From contig NZ_JACIDT010000002.1 of NCBI RefSeq assembly GCF_014196495.1, forward strand, positions 372,001-436,000: 64,000 nt of DNA, in the 5' to 3' direction. The notes under the pieces are model-generated. The model was given only the letters and a program-made list of their open reading frames with translations, was not told the origin of the DNA and searched no databases. The translations under genes and the position numbers were made by a program. Numbering within the stretch: the first letter of the stretch is position 1; every line of letters begins with the position of its first letter. This DNA comes from Sphingobium jiangsuense. Its GTDB lineage: Bacteria > Pseudomonadota > Alphaproteobacteria > Sphingomonadales > Sphingomonadaceae. Positions 35,700 to 45,698 of this stretch are shown here, piece after piece.

Positions 35700-36706
35700 G
35701 CCGTCCTCCTCCTGCGGCCCAGCAGCAGATGCAGGAACAGCGGCACACCGAGATAGGCGACGACGATCCCCACCGGCACCGTCACCGGCGCGAACAGCGT
35801 CCGCCCGGCAAGGTCGGCGAGCAGCAGCAGCAGCGCCCCGGCAAGCGCGGAAAAGGGCAGCAGCAGCCGGTGATCCCCGCCGATCAGCAGCCGCCCGACA
35901 TGCGGCGCGATCAGCCCGACGAAGCCGATCACCCCCGCGAAGCTGACGATCGCGGCGGTCATCAGCACCGAGGCCAGCGTCACCATCACCCGCACGCGCA
36001 TCACCCGGAAGCCCAGCGAAGCGGCGACCTCGTCGCCCCCGGCGGCGAAGGCGTTGAGCGCCCATGCCTGCCCCCATAGCAGCGGAAAGGTGGCGAGGAG
36101 CACCGATCCCGCGACCAGCACCGCGTTCCAGCTGGCGCCGTTGACCGATCCGAACGCCCAGTGGATGATGACCGCCAGCTGCTGCTCGGTGGCGACGAAC
36201 TGCAAGGTCGCGGTGAGCGCGCCGAACAGATAGGACAGCCCGACCCCGGCCAGCACCAGCACCGTGCCGCTGATCCCGCGCAGCGTCGCCAGCCCCAGCA
36301 CGATCGCGGCGCAGAGCAGCGCGGAGAGGAACGCCGCCCCGACCAGCACCGCCCCATGATCGCCCAGCGTCAGGATCGCGATCGACGCGCCGAAGCTGGC
36401 GGCAGGCGAAATGCCGAGCGTATAGGGGCTGACCAGCGGGTTGCGGGTGATGCCCTGCATCGCGACCCCGGCGCTCGCCAGCGCGGCGCCCGCGATGATC
36501 GCCAGCAACGTGCGCGGCAGGCGCAGGCCGGTGAGGATTGCGATATCCTGCTCCCCAAGGCCGCCGCGCGAAGAAGGCGCAACCAGCGCCCGCAACACCT
36601 CGCCCAGGCCGATCCGCGTCACGCCCTGCATCGTCGTGAACAGCGCAAGCACGATCAGCAGCAGCGCCGTACCGCCGATCAGCCACGCCTGCCGCCCCAC
36701 CTTCAT
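35696..36706 (-). CDS. FecCD/BtuC-type ABC transporter permease
   Basis: This 336 aa permease has about ten membrane helices and the FecCD pattern: LRLPRTLLAIIAGAALASAG, MQGITRNPLVSPYTLGISPA, FAGVIGFVGLIAPHVGRLL. It forms the channel for import of a corrinoid or iron-type chelate. The ATG at 36706 overlaps the substrate-binding protein stop (ATGA), and a longer in-frame reading is opposite-frame overlap. The B12 riboswitch favours cobalamin or a precursor as substrate, although the family also handles siderophores. Confidence 0.93.
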   Translation of the reverse strand: MKVGRQAWLIGGTALLLIVLALFTTMQGVTRIGLGEVLRALVAPSSRGGLGEQDIAILTGLRLPRTLLAIIAGAALASAGVAMQGITRNPLVSPYTLGISPAASFGASIAILTLGDHGAVLVGAAFLSALLCAAIVLGLATLRGISGTVLVLAGVGLSYLFGALTATLQFVATEQQLAVIIHWAFGSVNGASWNAVLVAGSVLLATFPLLWGQAWALNAFAAGGDEVAASLGFRVMRVRVMVTLASVLMTAAIVSFAGVIGFVGLIAPHVGRLLIGGDHRLLLPFSALAGALLLLLADLAGRTLFAPVTVPVGIVVAYLGVPLFLHLLLGRRRRTA

Positions 36707-37791
36707 GATGCACCGTCCGTCAGCCGGGCGCTGTAGCCGCTCTGCGCCGGGACATGCTGGAACCGGATCAGCCATTGCGCCATCACCGCTTCGGGATCGA
36801 CATCGCGGAACCGGTCGGGATAGAGCCATTTGGCGATTTGCAGCGCCCCGATGATCTTGGAACAGCCGCCCGCGAGATAATAGGACATGTGATAGACCTG
36901 TCCGTCCCGCACCGCCGGGAGGGTGGCGAAGCCGGGGCGGGTGGCGATGCCGGTCAGCACGGCGCGGGAAAAGTCGCGCGGATGGGGCGCATATTGGCCG
37001 GGCTGCAATTTCACGATGACCTCCGGCGACCGGGCGATCACCTGTTCCGGGTCGACGGTGAAGCCCTGCACATTGCCCCGCGCCTTGTTCTCGCCGGTGA
37101 TCATGACATCGCGGAAGATGTTGAGGCCGCCGCCCGTCTCGATCATGTCGTGCCAGCCCGACCCCGGCAGCAGGGTGCGGTAATCCGCGACCTCCTCCAT
37201 ATAGACGCGCTTGCGCCGCACGCCCTTCAGCCGCTCTTCCAGCAGGTCGCGCCAATGGCGATAGAAGCGGTTGAGCTCCGCCGCTTCCTCCGGCCGCTCG
37301 AACAGGCGGCCGAGCAGGGTGACGTTCTCCTCATGCTTCAGCACGTCCCAGGCGGTGAGGACGGCCACCGGAATGCCCAGCGGCTGGAGGACGCGCTCGG
37401 CCTCGGCCCAGCTGCCGTTGCGGGGGATGAGGACGAGGTCGGGGCGGAGCGCGGCGATCGCGTCATAATTGGGGTTGGACTGGCCCTGCCCGATGATCGC
37501 CGTCTTTTCGAGGCCGGGCCAATAGGCGCGTTCCTTCGCGGTGCCCGCGTCCACCCCGGCTATCACCTGCGTCCCCGCGATGGCGCGCACGAACTCCACA
37601 TCATAGCGGTTGAAGATCGCGACCCGGCGCAGCGGCTTGCCGACCGTGACGGACCGGCCCAGATCGTCGCGAAACTCGAAATTCCCCGTCGCCGCCACGG
37701 GAGCGGAGGACACGCCGCCGCGCAGCAGCAGGCCGCCCGCAAGCAGCAGGGCCAGCACGATCAGGACCGGACCGAAATGCCAAGGTTTCAT
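36703..37791 (-). CDS. ABC transporter substrate-binding protein (BtuF/FepB type)
   Basis: This 362 aa protein begins with an uncleaved-looking or signal-type hydrophobic helix (PVLIVLALLLAGGLLLRGG) and then a helical-backbone binding fold: DLGRSVTVGKPLRRVAIFNR, YDAIAALRPDLVLIP and DMIETGGGLNIFRDV. It should hand the ligand to the FecCD-type permease. The ATG at 37791 has GAGGCGG upstream. It lies 55 bp after the TonB receptor gene. The N-terminal anchor may be a membrane tether because no lipobox Cys is visible. Confidence 0.9.
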   Translation of the reverse strand: MKPWHFGPVLIVLALLLAGGLLLRGGVSSAPVAATGNFEFRDDLGRSVTVGKPLRRVAIFNRYDVEFVRAIAGTQVIAGVDAGTAKERAYWPGLEKTAIIGQGQSNPNYDAIAALRPDLVLIPRNGSWAEAERVLQPLGIPVAVLTAWDVLKHEENVTLLGRLFERPEEAAELNRFYRHWRDLLEERLKGVRRKRVYMEEVADYRTLLPGSGWHDMIETGGGLNIFRDVMITGENKARGNVQGFTVDPEQVIARSPEVIVKLQPGQYAPHPRDFSRAVLTGIATRPGFATLPAVRDGQVYHMSYYLAGGCSKIIGALQIAKWLYPDRFRDVDPEAVMAQWLIRFQHVPAQSGYSARLTDGAS

Positions 37792-37846
37792 GAACCGCCT
37801 CGCGGGAAACGGAGCGGAGCGGGCGCGCCGCTCCGCCCCCGATGGT

Positions 37847-40015
37847 TCAGAACACCATGCTGAGCGTGCCGGTGTAGCTGCGCGGCGCGCCCAGTATCTG
37901 CTGCGTGCCGTTGCCCGCATAGCTCGACACGGCGTAGATCTCGTCGAACAGATTATCGACGCGGAAGTCGAGCTTGAGCGCGGGCGTCACCAGCCAGCGC
38001 GCGCCCACCGCCGTCACGTCATAGGCGGGCAGCACGTAGAGGTTGGTGTTGTCGGTGTAGCGCTTGCCGACATATTGCCATTCCGCGCGCAGCTGCACCG
38101 TCGGCGTCACGTCGAGGCTGGTGCGGACATTGGCCGTCTTTTCCGGCACGAATTGCGGGCGATTGCCCTTCAGCGACGTGCGCACGCCGCCGACCGTGGC
38201 GAAGAAATCGTCGAACCGCGAATCAAGGACGGTGCCGTTCGCCACCAGCGACCAGCCGGGCAGCGGCGTGACCGTCAGCGAGGCTTCGACGCCCCGCGAC
38301 GACTGGCGGCCGACCTGCTCGCTCTGGCTGAGATTGCCGAGCACCGGCACCAGCAGGTCCTTCTTGACGATCTTGTAGGCCGCAAGCGTCCATTCGATCC
38401 GCCCGCCCAGATGCGACCCCTTGGCGCCCGCCTCATATTGGCGGCCGGGCGAGAGGTCGAACAGGATCTGCGAGGCGGAGATGCTGGCGAGCGACGTCAC
38501 CGGATCGTTGGCGGTCGCATATTGCGCGTAGAGCGAAATGGTGGGCAGCGGGTTGTAGACGATGCCCGCGTTCCAGCCCGCGCCGTTGATGCTGTTGGGC
38601 GCGGGGTCGTTGGCCGAAGCGGGCTGGCTGCGGCGCTTCATGCGATAGCGGTCCCAGCGCACGCCCGCCACGAGCGACAGCTGCTCGCCCAGCTTCAGCC
38701 GGTCCTGTGCGAAGAAGCCGATCTGGTCGACGGTGGCGATATATTGCGGGCGGCGATAGGTGGCGCCGGGGGCCTGCGCATAGACGCCCGGATCGAAATC
38801 CAGCGCGGGAACGGTGGTGGACCCGGTATAGGTGCCGTTGTCGTGCCGGTTGTAGCGGTTATGGTTGACGTCGAAACCGACCGCCAGCGAATTTTCCGCG
38901 CCGCCGATCCGGCTGTCGATCGTCGCGAAGCCATGGTCGCCATATTGATGCTGCCACGCGACGATATCGCGATATTGCGATTGCCGCACCCGTTCCGGCA
39001 GCGCGCCGGTGGCGGGCAGATAGGTGTAGGTGTAGTTCTCGAAATATTCGCGATACTGGTGGATCATATAGGCGTCGTTGCGGAAGGTGAAATTCTCCGA
39101 CGGCGACCATTCGACGTTGATCCGCGCCCGGTTCTCCTCGAAGCGGATGCGGGCGTCCGCGACATTGTAGTTCTGGCGGCGCAGGCGCTCGTCGATCCTG
39201 CCGTTGACCAGCGGCGTGCCTTCATAGGTGCTGGGGCGGATGTCGCCATAATCGTCCACCAGGCTGATCGCCAGCGTATCGGTCGCCTGGAACCGCAGCG
39301 CGGCCGATGCCGCGAAGCTGCGGGAGCGGCCGCGATCCATCCAGCCGTCCGACTGGTTGTAGCTGGCGTTGAGGCGGTAGGAGAGGCGATCGCTGACCGG
39401 GCCGGTCACGTCGAAGGCCGCGCGGGTGGTGTTCCACGATCCATAGGAAAGCTGCGCCTGCATCCGGCTATGTTCCGGGTCGGGCTTTTTCGACACCACA
39501 TTGACCGCGCCGCCGATCGCGCCCGCGCCGTAGAGCACCGAGGCCGGGCCGTAGAGGATCTCGATCCGCTCCACATTCCATGGATCGAAGGGGAAGGTGA
39601 TGACGCCGCCCGCATTGTAGAGCTGCATGCCGTCATAGGTCTGGGTGATCGAATTGACGCCGTAGAAGCCGCGCGTGCTGAGCGCGTTGTTGCCGGTGCC
39701 CGGAAAGGGAACGGCCGAGATGCCCGGCGCGCGGCTGGTCGCGTCGGCGACCGTCTGATAGCCGAAATCGCGGATCATGTCGCCCGACAGCACGGCGACG
39801 CTGGCGGGCGTTTCCAGCGCGGTCAGGCCGAGCCGGGTGCCCGCGGTGGACGGCGTTTCCAGGCTTATGCCCGCTTCCCGCTGGCCCGTCACCAAGATGG
39901 TGTCGCGATCCTCGACCGTGGTGACGGACGAGGTCTGCTGCGCCATCGCCGCCTGCGCGGCCGCCAGCGTCAGCAGGCCGCATCCCAATGAAAGGACGTG
40001 ATTCTTACCAGTCAT
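37847..40015 (-). CDS. TonB-dependent receptor under B12 riboswitch control
   Basis: This 722 aa receptor starts best at the ATG at 40015, which has GGAGA about 9 bp upstream; the ATG at 40024 is too close to that site. A signal peptide ends near AAMAQ. The plug holds VEDRDTILVTGQREAGISLE and NVERIEILYGPASVLYGAGA followed by GGAVNVVSKKPDP, a siderophore-receptor-like pattern, and the barrel ends in SMVF. It heads the uptake operon with the ABC importer. The B12 riboswitch suggests a corrinoid ligand although the sequence resembles FhuA-type receptors; a cobalt-chelate cannot be excluded. Confidence 0.9.
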   Translation of the reverse strand: MTGKNHVLSLGCGLLTLAAAQAAMAQQTSSVTTVEDRDTILVTGQREAGISLETPSTAGTRLGLTALETPASVAVLSGDMIRDFGYQTVADATSRAPGISAVPFPGTGNNALSTRGFYGVNSITQTYDGMQLYNAGGVITFPFDPWNVERIEILYGPASVLYGAGAIGGAVNVVSKKPDPEHSRMQAQLSYGSWNTTRAAFDVTGPVSDRLSYRLNASYNQSDGWMDRGRSRSFAASAALRFQATDTLAISLVDDYGDIRPSTYEGTPLVNGRIDERLRRQNYNVADARIRFEENRARINVEWSPSENFTFRNDAYMIHQYREYFENYTYTYLPATGALPERVRQSQYRDIVAWQHQYGDHGFATIDSRIGGAENSLAVGFDVNHNRYNRHDNGTYTGSTTVPALDFDPGVYAQAPGATYRRPQYIATVDQIGFFAQDRLKLGEQLSLVAGVRWDRYRMKRRSQPASANDPAPNSINGAGWNAGIVYNPLPTISLYAQYATANDPVTSLASISASQILFDLSPGRQYEAGAKGSHLGGRIEWTLAAYKIVKKDLLVPVLGNLSQSEQVGRQSSRGVEASLTVTPLPGWSLVANGTVLDSRFDDFFATVGGVRTSLKGNRPQFVPEKTANVRTSLDVTPTVQLRAEWQYVGKRYTDNTNLYVLPAYDVTAVGARWLVTPALKLDFRVDNLFDEIYAVSSYAGNGTQQILGAPRSYTGTLSMVF

Positions 40016-40190
40016 TATCTTCATTTCTCCGTTCGTTATCGCAGCCCGGACCGCTGCGAGGCGACCGGGCTCGACTGCCAATACGAACGGCTTGGGGACC
40101 GGAGGCGGGACCGCCAGCCGGTTGCAGCGAAAGGAGGCCGGACACGCGAACGCGGCCGACGGAATCCCGTCGCTGCGGCCTTGCCGCTCG

Positions 40191-40485
40191 TTCGCCGCTC
40201 AGACGGAGTTCACCGTGCCTCGACCATCCCCTGGACCCAGGCAAGAGCGACCATGACGCCGGCAGGTCTCCTGGCTTGCGGGTCAGGGCTTGATGCACGC
40301 CTTCCCAGGCCTCGCATGACTTAGCGTCCGGCCCAGTGGCTGCCGCCCTCGATGGAGGGAAGCGATGTGCATCGCGCTCGCCGCTTACAGTTGCAGGGAC
40401 AGCTGCGGACTTGGACAATCCCCCAAAGGACCATCCGCACCGCCTTCCCGTTTTAAGCCTCTTCCGAGGCACCGGCGCGATCATG
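40191..40485. repeat. 295-bp repeat, copy A (contains riboswitch)
   Basis: This stretch matches 55155-55449 in the same orientation with a constant offset of 14964 and only two differences seen (40195 C/T and 40351 G/A). It covers the whole cobalamin riboswitch plus about 70 bp of its downstream leader and ends abruptly on both sides. It is a recent duplication or gene conversion of the regulatory region only. Confidence 0.93.
40261..40475 (-). promoter_or_regulatory. Cobalamin riboswitch 1
   Basis: On the minus strand this leader carries the B12 box AGCCAGGAGACCTGCC (40261-40276 region), the conserved GCCACTG, the GCAACTGTAAGCGG-type segment and AACGGGAA near the 5' end, as in AdoCbl riboswitches. 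It lies about 245 bp upstream of the TonB receptor start and should switch off the uptake operon when adenosylcobalamin is abundant. The gap from 40016 to 40557 otherwise holds only leader and the repeat. Confidence 0.93.
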
Positions 40486-40557
40486 CCCGCCGCGCGCATG
40501 CACGACGGACCTGCCGCCCTTAGGCCCAAGCGCCGCCGATTGCAAGCCGCGTCCCGA

Positions 40558-41073
40558 TTATCGATTCTGCTTCAGGGTGAGGGGAAGGCCCGCCGCGAGG
40601 AATTGCACTTCGTCGGCAAGCGCCGCGACCTTCTGGTTGACGATCCCGGCCGCGTCCCGAAACCGGCGGGCCAGCGCATTGTCGGGCACGATGCCCAGCC
40701 CGACCTCATTGGCGACGAGAATGACCGGGCCTTTGGCGCCGCCCAGCGCCTCGGCCAAATCTCCGGTCGCGGCCGCAATGTCCCGCTCGGCCAGCATCAG
40801 GTTGCTGACCCACAAGGTCAGGCAATCGACCAGCACCACCCGGTCGGGCGCGCCGTGCGCCTTGATGGTCTGGGCGAGATCGAGCGGGGCTTCGACCGTT
40901 TGCCATTCCGGGCCGCGATCGGCCTGATGCCGGGCGATGCGCTCGCGCATCTCATCGTCATAGGCCTGTGCCGTCGCGATGAACATCGGGGAAAGGCCGG
41001 TCGTTTCGGCCCGTTCCTGCGCATAGCGGCTCTTGCCGGAGCGCGCGCCGCCGATCACGAACAGGCTAGGCAT
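40558..41073 (-). CDS. cobU: Adenosylcobinamide kinase / guanylyltransferase
   Basis: This 171 aa enzyme phosphorylates adenosylcobinamide and attaches GMP for the nucleotide loop. It has the P-loop [11 protein letters not shown] at residue 5, the guanylylated-His region [14 protein letters not shown] near 45 and [15 protein letters not shown] near 80. The ATG at 41073 is chosen because the extended frame has no support. It overlaps cobQ by 8 bp and ends the second cobalamin operon just before riboswitch 1. Also named CobP in the aerobic pathway. Confidence 0.95.
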   Translation of the reverse strand: MPSLFVIGGARSGKSRYAQERAETTGLSPMFIATAQAYDDEMRERIARHQADRGPEWQTVEAPLDLAQTIKAHGAPDRVVLVDCLTLWVSNLMLAERDIAAATGDLAEALGGAKGPVILVANEVGLGIVPDNALARRFRDAAGIVNQKVAALADEVQFLAAGLPLTLKQNR

Positions 41074-42529
41074 GATTTTCTCCCCTGGCGAGCCGGAGCA
41101 GGCCGTCCATATCGAGATGGGTTTCGAGTTCGGCGGCGATGGCGTCGAGAGCGGCATCGACCGTTACCGCGTGGTCATGGCCATCGGACCGGCCGCCCAG
41201 CGTCTCCAGCAGCGCCGCGCGCAGGCCGGTGCCGGAAAATGCGCCATGGACATAGCTGCCCATCACGCGGCCGTCGGCGCTCAGCGCGCCATCGGGATGC
41301 GAATCCGCCAGCATGGCGAACGGACGGGCGCAGTCGGCGCCCGACGTCTCTCCCATATGCATTTCGAAACCGGCGAAGCGCCGGCCGAGCGCCACGCCTT
41401 CGACCCGCCGCAGCGCCTTGCGCGGCGTCAGCACCGTCTCGCAATCGAGCAGCCCCAGACCCGCTACCTCGCCCGGCGGCCCCTCGATGCCGTGCGGGTC
41501 GGATATGCGCCGGCCCAGCATCTGGTAGCCGCCGCATATGCCGAGGATCCTGCCCCCACGCCGATGATGCGCGAGGATGTCGATATCCCACCCCTGATCG
41601 CGCAGCGCGGCCATGTCGGCGATCGTCGCCTTGGAACCGGGCAGGACGATCAGCGCGCAATCGGCCGGAATCGGCTGGCCCGGCGGCACCATCGCCAGTT
41701 CGACCGCGCTTTCCGCCTTGAGCGGATCGAGATCGTCGAAATTGGCGATGCGTGGCAGGATCGGGCAGGCGATCTTCAGTTTCCCCGCGTTGTCATGGGC
41801 CGGGCGTTCCAGCACCACCGCGTCCTCGCTGGGCAGGCGCGCGGCGGGGGGAAGCCAGGGCACGACGCCGAAGCCGCGCCAGCCCGACAGCGCCTCGATC
41901 TGGCGATAGCCGTCCGCGAACAGGGCCGGATCGCCCCGGAACTTGTTGATGACGAAGCCCCGGATCATCGCGGCGTCGGCGGGGTCGAGCACCGCGCGCG
42001 TTCCCGCCAGCGCGGCGATGACGCCGCCCCGGTCGATATCGCCGACCAGCACGACCGGCACATCGGCGGCGCGGGCGAACCCCATATTGGCGATGTCTCC
42101 CGCGCGCAGGTTGATCTCGGCGGGGGAGCCGGCGCCCTCGACCACCACGATGTCGCAGTGCGCGCGCAGGCGCCGCCAGCTTTCCAGCACTTCGGGCAGG
42201 AGCGAGCCGCGCTTCTCGCGGAAATTGCCGCCGCCGAGCGTGCCCCGCACATGGCCGTGCACGATGAGCTGCGAAGTGTGGTCGGCCTGCGGCTTCAGCA
42301 GCACCGGGTTCATGTCGGTATGCGGTTCCACCCGGCAGGCGAGCGCCTGCAACGCCTGCGCCCGGCCGATTTCGCCGCCGTCGACGGTGACGGCGGCGTT
42401 GTTCGACATGTTCTGCGGCTTGAACGGACGCACCGAAAGCCCGCGATTGGCGAAGGCGCGGCACAGCCCGGCGACCAGCACCGACTTGCCGACATCCGAC
42501 CCGGTGCCTTGCAGCATCAGCGCGCCCAT
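41066..42529 (-). CDS. cobQ: Cobyric acid synthase
   Basis: This 487 aa amidotransferase amidates adenosylcobyrinate diamide at four positions. The N-terminal half is the dethiobiotin-synthase-like ATPase ([29 protein letters not shown]). The C-terminal half is a glutaminase with the nucleophile Cys in [12 protein letters not shown] (about residue 330) and His in [12 protein letters not shown]. The ATG at 42529 follows GGGGAG. It overlaps the cobD gene by 13 bp. Confidence 0.95.
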   Translation of the reverse strand: MGALMLQGTGSDVGKSVLVAGLCRAFANRGLSVRPFKPQNMSNNAAVTVDGGEIGRAQALQALACRVEPHTDMNPVLLKPQADHTSQLIVHGHVRGTLGGGNFREKRGSLLPEVLESWRRLRAHCDIVVVEGAGSPAEINLRAGDIANMGFARAADVPVVLVGDIDRGGVIAALAGTRAVLDPADAAMIRGFVINKFRGDPALFADGYRQIEALSGWRGFGVVPWLPPAARLPSEDAVVLERPAHDNAGKLKIACPILPRIANFDDLDPLKAESAVELAMVPPGQPIPADCALIVLPGSKATIADMAALRDQGWDIDILAHHRRGGRILGICGGYQMLGRRISDPHGIEGPPGEVAGLGLLDCETVLTPRKALRRVEGVALGRRFAGFEMHMGETSGADCARPFAMLADSHPDGALSADGRVMGSYVHGAFSGTGLRAALLETLGGRSDGHDHAVTVDAALDAIAAELETHLDMDGLLRLARGENHA

Positions 42530-43446
42530 ATCGCCACTCCCCCCGCAGTCAGCCATAGCAGCAGGCAGACCCCGACATAGATCCGCAGCGCGCGGTCTAT
42601 GTCGCCGGCGGTCGCTGTGGCGCGGCCCTCGCCGATCCACTCCTTGTCCTGCATCACCCCGTCATAGGCGATCGGCCCGGCGAGGCGAAGGCCGAGCGCG
42701 CCCGCCATCGCCGCCTCGGTCCAGCCCGCATTGGGCGAGGCGTGCCGCCGCGCATCGCGCCACATCACGCGCCAGCCGCCGCGCCCGGCGAGGCAGATCA
42801 GCGCGCCGCCGATCCGCGCCGGGATAAGGTTCATCAGATCGTCGAGCCGCGCCGCCGTCCAGCCGAAAGCGCGCCAGCGCTCCTCGCGATGGCCGATCAG
42901 GCTGTCGGCGGTGTTGACCGCCTTATAGACCCAGATGCCGGGCAGGCCGCCCGCCAGCAGCCAGAACAGCGGCGCGGTCACCCCGTCGCAGAAGCTTTCG
43001 GCAAGGCTTTCTATCGCCGCGCGGGCGACCCCGCTTTCGTCGAGTTCTTCGATATCGCGCCCGACGATCATCGCTACGGCCTGCCGCGCGCCCGTCAGAT
43101 CGTCCCGGCGCAGGCAATCGGCGACCGGGCGGACATGATCGTACAGGCTGCGCTGGGCCAGCGCGGGCCAGGCGAGCAGGGCGGTCGCGAACCAGCCGAG
43201 CGTGTCGGCGCCGCGCGCGAGCAGCCAGCCGCTGCCGCCCGCCACGCCGAGCAGGATCGCCACGGTGGCGATGCCCAGCAGGCGGCGGGCGGCGGCGGGG
43301 AGGGCCGGACGGTTCCAGCGCCGCTCGCAGCCTTCGATCACGCGCGCGAACAGGCCGACCGGGTGGCCGATGCGGGCGTGTAGCGCGCGGGGCCAACCGA
43401 ATGCCGCATCCAGCATCAATGCCGCCAGCGCCACCGGCTCAGCCAT
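42517..43446 (-). CDS. cobD: Cobinamide-phosphate synthase (CbiB/CobD)
   Basis: This 309 aa membrane protein joins aminopropanol phosphate to adenosylcobyric acid. It has the CbiB pattern: [19 protein letters not shown] near the start, [40 protein letters not shown] and [19 protein letters not shown] near 165, then [20 protein letters not shown]. Several hydrophobic helices are present. The ATG at 43446 overlaps the aminotransferase-like gene by 8 bp. The substrate linker is made by the adjacent CobC-type enzyme. Confidence 0.95.
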   Translation of the reverse strand: MAEPVALAALMLDAAFGWPRALHARIGHPVGLFARVIEGCERRWNRPALPAAARRLLGIATVAILLGVAGGSGWLLARGADTLGWFATALLAWPALAQRSLYDHVRPVADCLRRDDLTGARQAVAMIVGRDIEELDESGVARAAIESLAESFCDGVTAPLFWLLAGGLPGIWVYKAVNTADSLIGHREERWRAFGWTAARLDDLMNLIPARIGGALICLAGRGGWRVMWRDARRHASPNAGWTEAAMAGALGLRLAGPIAYDGVMQDKEWIGEGRATATAGDIDRALRIYVGVCLLLWLTAGGVAIWAR

Positions 43447-44416
43447 GGTCGAGCGCCTCTTCCAGCCGCGCCAGCGCCGCCTCGCCGCCGGGCAGGCCGA
43501 TACGCAGCCAGCCGGGATTGTCCTCGAAGGGGCGGGTGAGGATCGCCTGCCGCGCCAGCTGTTCGAAGAGCGCCATCGCGTCATCTGTCTCGATCAGCCG
43601 GAACAGCGGGCAGGCCCCGGCGAGCCGATGGCCGTGGCGGATGAGGACGCGGTCGAGCGTTTCCGCTTCGCAGGCCAGCCGCGCGCGGGTCGCGGCGATC
43701 CATGCCTCGTCGCGATAGGCCGCCGTGCCGATGGCGATGGCGGCGGCGGAGACCGGCCAGGCGCCCAGCCGCTCGCGCAGCCGCGCCACCATGGCGCGCG
43801 GGCCGATCAGGAAGCCGAGCCGCACCCCCGCCAGCCCGAAGAATTTGCCGAACGAGCGGAAGATCAGCAGGCGCCGGTCTTCCGCCACCTCTGCGGCAAG
43901 GCTGTGCGCGGGGTGGCAGTCGGCAAAGGCCTCGTCCACCACCAGCCAGCCTGTCGCGCCGCGCCGGTCGAGCAGGTCGAGCAGCGTGGCGCGCGTCAGC
44001 AGGCGGCCATCGGGATTGTTCGGGTTGGCGAGAATCAACGTTGCGCCGTCGGCGTCGGCCAACTGCGCACGGGCGACCGGCATGCCGCCTTCCATCACTT
44101 CGCCATGGGTGCGGTAGCCGGGGGCGAGGTGGCGCGCCGGGCCGGGAAGCAGGTCGCCGATCAGGCGCAGTCCGATTTCTGTGCCGGGCAGTGCGCAGAC
44201 ATGATCCGGGTCCGCGCCGAAATGGGCGGCGGCGGTGGCCTCCAGCGTGCGCAGATCGTCCTCTTCGGGCAGGCGGCGCCAGTTCACTTCCACACTGGAT
44301 GCACCCGGCCAGGAATAGGGATTGATCCCGGTCGAAAGATCGAGCCAGTCCTGTCCGCCGAAATGCGCCCGTGCCGCAGCAACGCCGCCGCCATGCCATG
44401 TCCAGCGCGGCTTCAT
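43439..44416 (-). CDS. cobC: Threonine-phosphate decarboxylase (CobC, PLP)
   Basis: This 325 aa class I/II aminotransferase-fold enzyme makes the aminopropanol-phosphate linker from L-threonine phosphate. It has DLSTGINPYSWPG near residue 25, ILANPNNPDGRLL near 140, DEAFADCHP near 172 and the PLP Lys in IFRSFGKFFGLAGVRLGF near 198. The ATG at 44416 overlaps cobS by 4 bp, and a longer reading runs into that gene. Its place beside cobD, the next enzyme in the linker route, supports the call. Confidence 0.93.
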   Translation of the reverse strand: MKPRWTWHGGGVAAARAHFGGQDWLDLSTGINPYSWPGASSVEVNWRRLPEEDDLRTLEATAAAHFGADPDHVCALPGTEIGLRLIGDLLPGPARHLAPGYRTHGEVMEGGMPVARAQLADADGATLILANPNNPDGRLLTRATLLDLLDRRGATGWLVVDEAFADCHPAHSLAAEVAEDRRLLIFRSFGKFFGLAGVRLGFLIGPRAMVARLRERLGAWPVSAAAIAIGTAAYRDEAWIAATRARLACEAETLDRVLIRHGHRLAGACPLFRLIETDDAMALFEQLARQAILTRPFEDNPGWLRIGLPGGEAALARLEEALDHG

Positions 44417-45132
44417 GCGGTGCTTCCGCTTGCGGTCAGCGCCAGCAGCAGCAGGGTTTCGCCGATCTCGATTCCCGCGCCATGGCCGTCGCCCGAAATG
44501 CCGCCGATCCGCCGTAAAATCCACCAGCCCCATAAGGCGAAGAACAGGAGGACGACGAGAAAAGTTGGAAAGAACCACGCCGCGACCAGCAGTGCGGCGG
44601 CCCACAGCGCGAGGTCGATCGGGCGGACCGCGCCCCGAAAGCGGGCGCCGAGCCCTTCATGCAGCGGCGGCAGCCAGCGGCTCCAGACCAATGGGCCGAT
44701 CCGCGCGGCGAAGGGAATGCAGGCGATCGCCGCGACCTGTCCCTGATCGATCGCCGCGTGCAGCAGCACCAGCTTGGCGAGCAGTTGCAGGGCCACTGCA
44801 ACCGCGCCGAAACTGCCGACATGCGGGTCGGCCAGCACGGCGAGCAGTCGTTCCCGGTCCTTGTGCGCGGCGCCGCTGGCGTCGGCGATGTCGGCCAGCC
44901 CGTCGAGGTGGAGTGCACCGGTGACGCCGGTCCACAGCAGCAGCGCGATGAGCGCGCCGATCCATGGATCGGTCCGCCCGCCCAGCCAGCCGCCGCCCGC
45001 GACGATCAGGCCGACGATCGCGCCCGCCGCCGGGAACCAGCGCATCGATGCGGCGAATTCGTCGGAGGATACGGCGATGCGCGGCGTCGGCAGGCGGGTG
45101 AGGAACTGGAGCGCGACGACAAGCCCTTTCAT
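44413..45132 (-). CDS. cobS: Adenosylcobinamide-GDP ribazoletransferase
   Basis: This 239 aa membrane enzyme joins the nucleotide loop base to adenosylcobinamide-GDP. It has VVALQFLTRLPTPRI at the start, the acidic metal motif LHLDGLADIADASGA near residue 78 and IGGISGDGHGAGIEIGETLL near the end, with about six hydrophobic segments. I chose ATG 45132, which overlaps the phosphatase stop as ATGA; an ATG at 45138 is possible. Also named CobV. It works directly with cobU and cobT products. Confidence 0.94.
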   Translation of the reverse strand: MKGLVVALQFLTRLPTPRIAVSSDEFAASMRWFPAAGAIVGLIVAGGGWLGGRTDPWIGALIALLLWTGVTGALHLDGLADIADASGAAHKDRERLLAVLADPHVGSFGAVAVALQLLAKLVLLHAAIDQGQVAAIACIPFAARIGPLVWSRWLPPLHEGLGARFRGAVRPIDLALWAAALLVAAWFFPTFLVVLLFFALWGWWILRRIGGISGDGHGAGIEIGETLLLLALTASGSTA

Positions 45133-45698
45133 GGCCATAGCCCCATGATCTGCGCGGAACGCGGCGTGCCGCGCCAGACGCGCAGGGAAAGCAGCGCGCC
45201 ATAGGGCAGGTCGAACGCCCAGAGGTGGCGCTGGTCGAAGCCAAACAGCACCGCCAGCGCGGCGCGGATCGCCCCGCCATGGGTGACGATCAGCGTGTCG
45301 CGCGCGGGCAGGGTGTCGAGCGCGTCCGACACCCGCGCGGTGAGCGCCGACCAGCGCTCCCCCTGAGGCGGTGGGCAGGCGTCGGGATCGTTCCAGAAGC
45401 GTCCCATGGCGTCGTTGTCGATCGCCGCCGGGGCCAGCCCATCCCATGCGCCGAAATCCAGTTCCCGCCAGCGCGGATCGACCGTAACGGGCAAGGCCCG
45501 TTGCGCGCCGATTGCTTGCGCCGCCGCCGAGGCGCGGCCGAGGTCCGACGCCACGATGGCGGCGAAGGGTATCTCCGCCACCTGTTCCACGCAGGCGGCT
45601 ATGCCCGTGGGGCAGGGCGCACCATCCGTGCGGCCCATCAGCAGGCCCGGCTGTTCCGGTGCGCCATGGCGCAGCAAGTGGAGCAGGAAGCCGCTCAT
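45129..45698 (-). CDS. Histidine phosphatase, alpha-ribazole phosphatase type
   Basis: This 189 aa phosphoglycerate-mutase-family protein has the catalytic LLRHGAPEQPG at residue 8, ASDLGRASAAAQAI near 50, RELDFGAWDGL near 77 and the second His in IVTHGGAIRAAL near 145. In this operon it probably removes the 5'-phosphate of alpha-ribazole phosphate or adenosylcobalamin phosphate, as the Salmonella CobC phosphatase does. The start overlaps the cobT stop as ATGA. The gene symbol is left blank because cobC is used here for the neighbouring decarboxylase. Confidence 0.88.
   Translation of the reverse strand: MSGFLLHLLRHGAPEQPGLLMGRTDGAPCPTGIAACVEQVAEIPFAAIVASDLGRASAAAQAIGAQRALPVTVDPRWRELDFGAWDGLAPAAIDNDAMGRFWNDPDACPPPQGERWSALTARVSDALDTLPARDTLIVTHGGAIRAALAVLFGFDQRHLWAFDLPYGALLSLRVWRGTPRSAQIMGLWP

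Noticed and set aside
37610..39991. 793-codon plus-strand frame opposite the uptake receptor
   Set aside because: Antisense artefact; composition typical of reverse-complement high-GC coding DNA.
40005..40529. 174-codon minus-strand frame over riboswitch 1
   Set aside because: It crosses the conserved aptamer and has no protein similarity.
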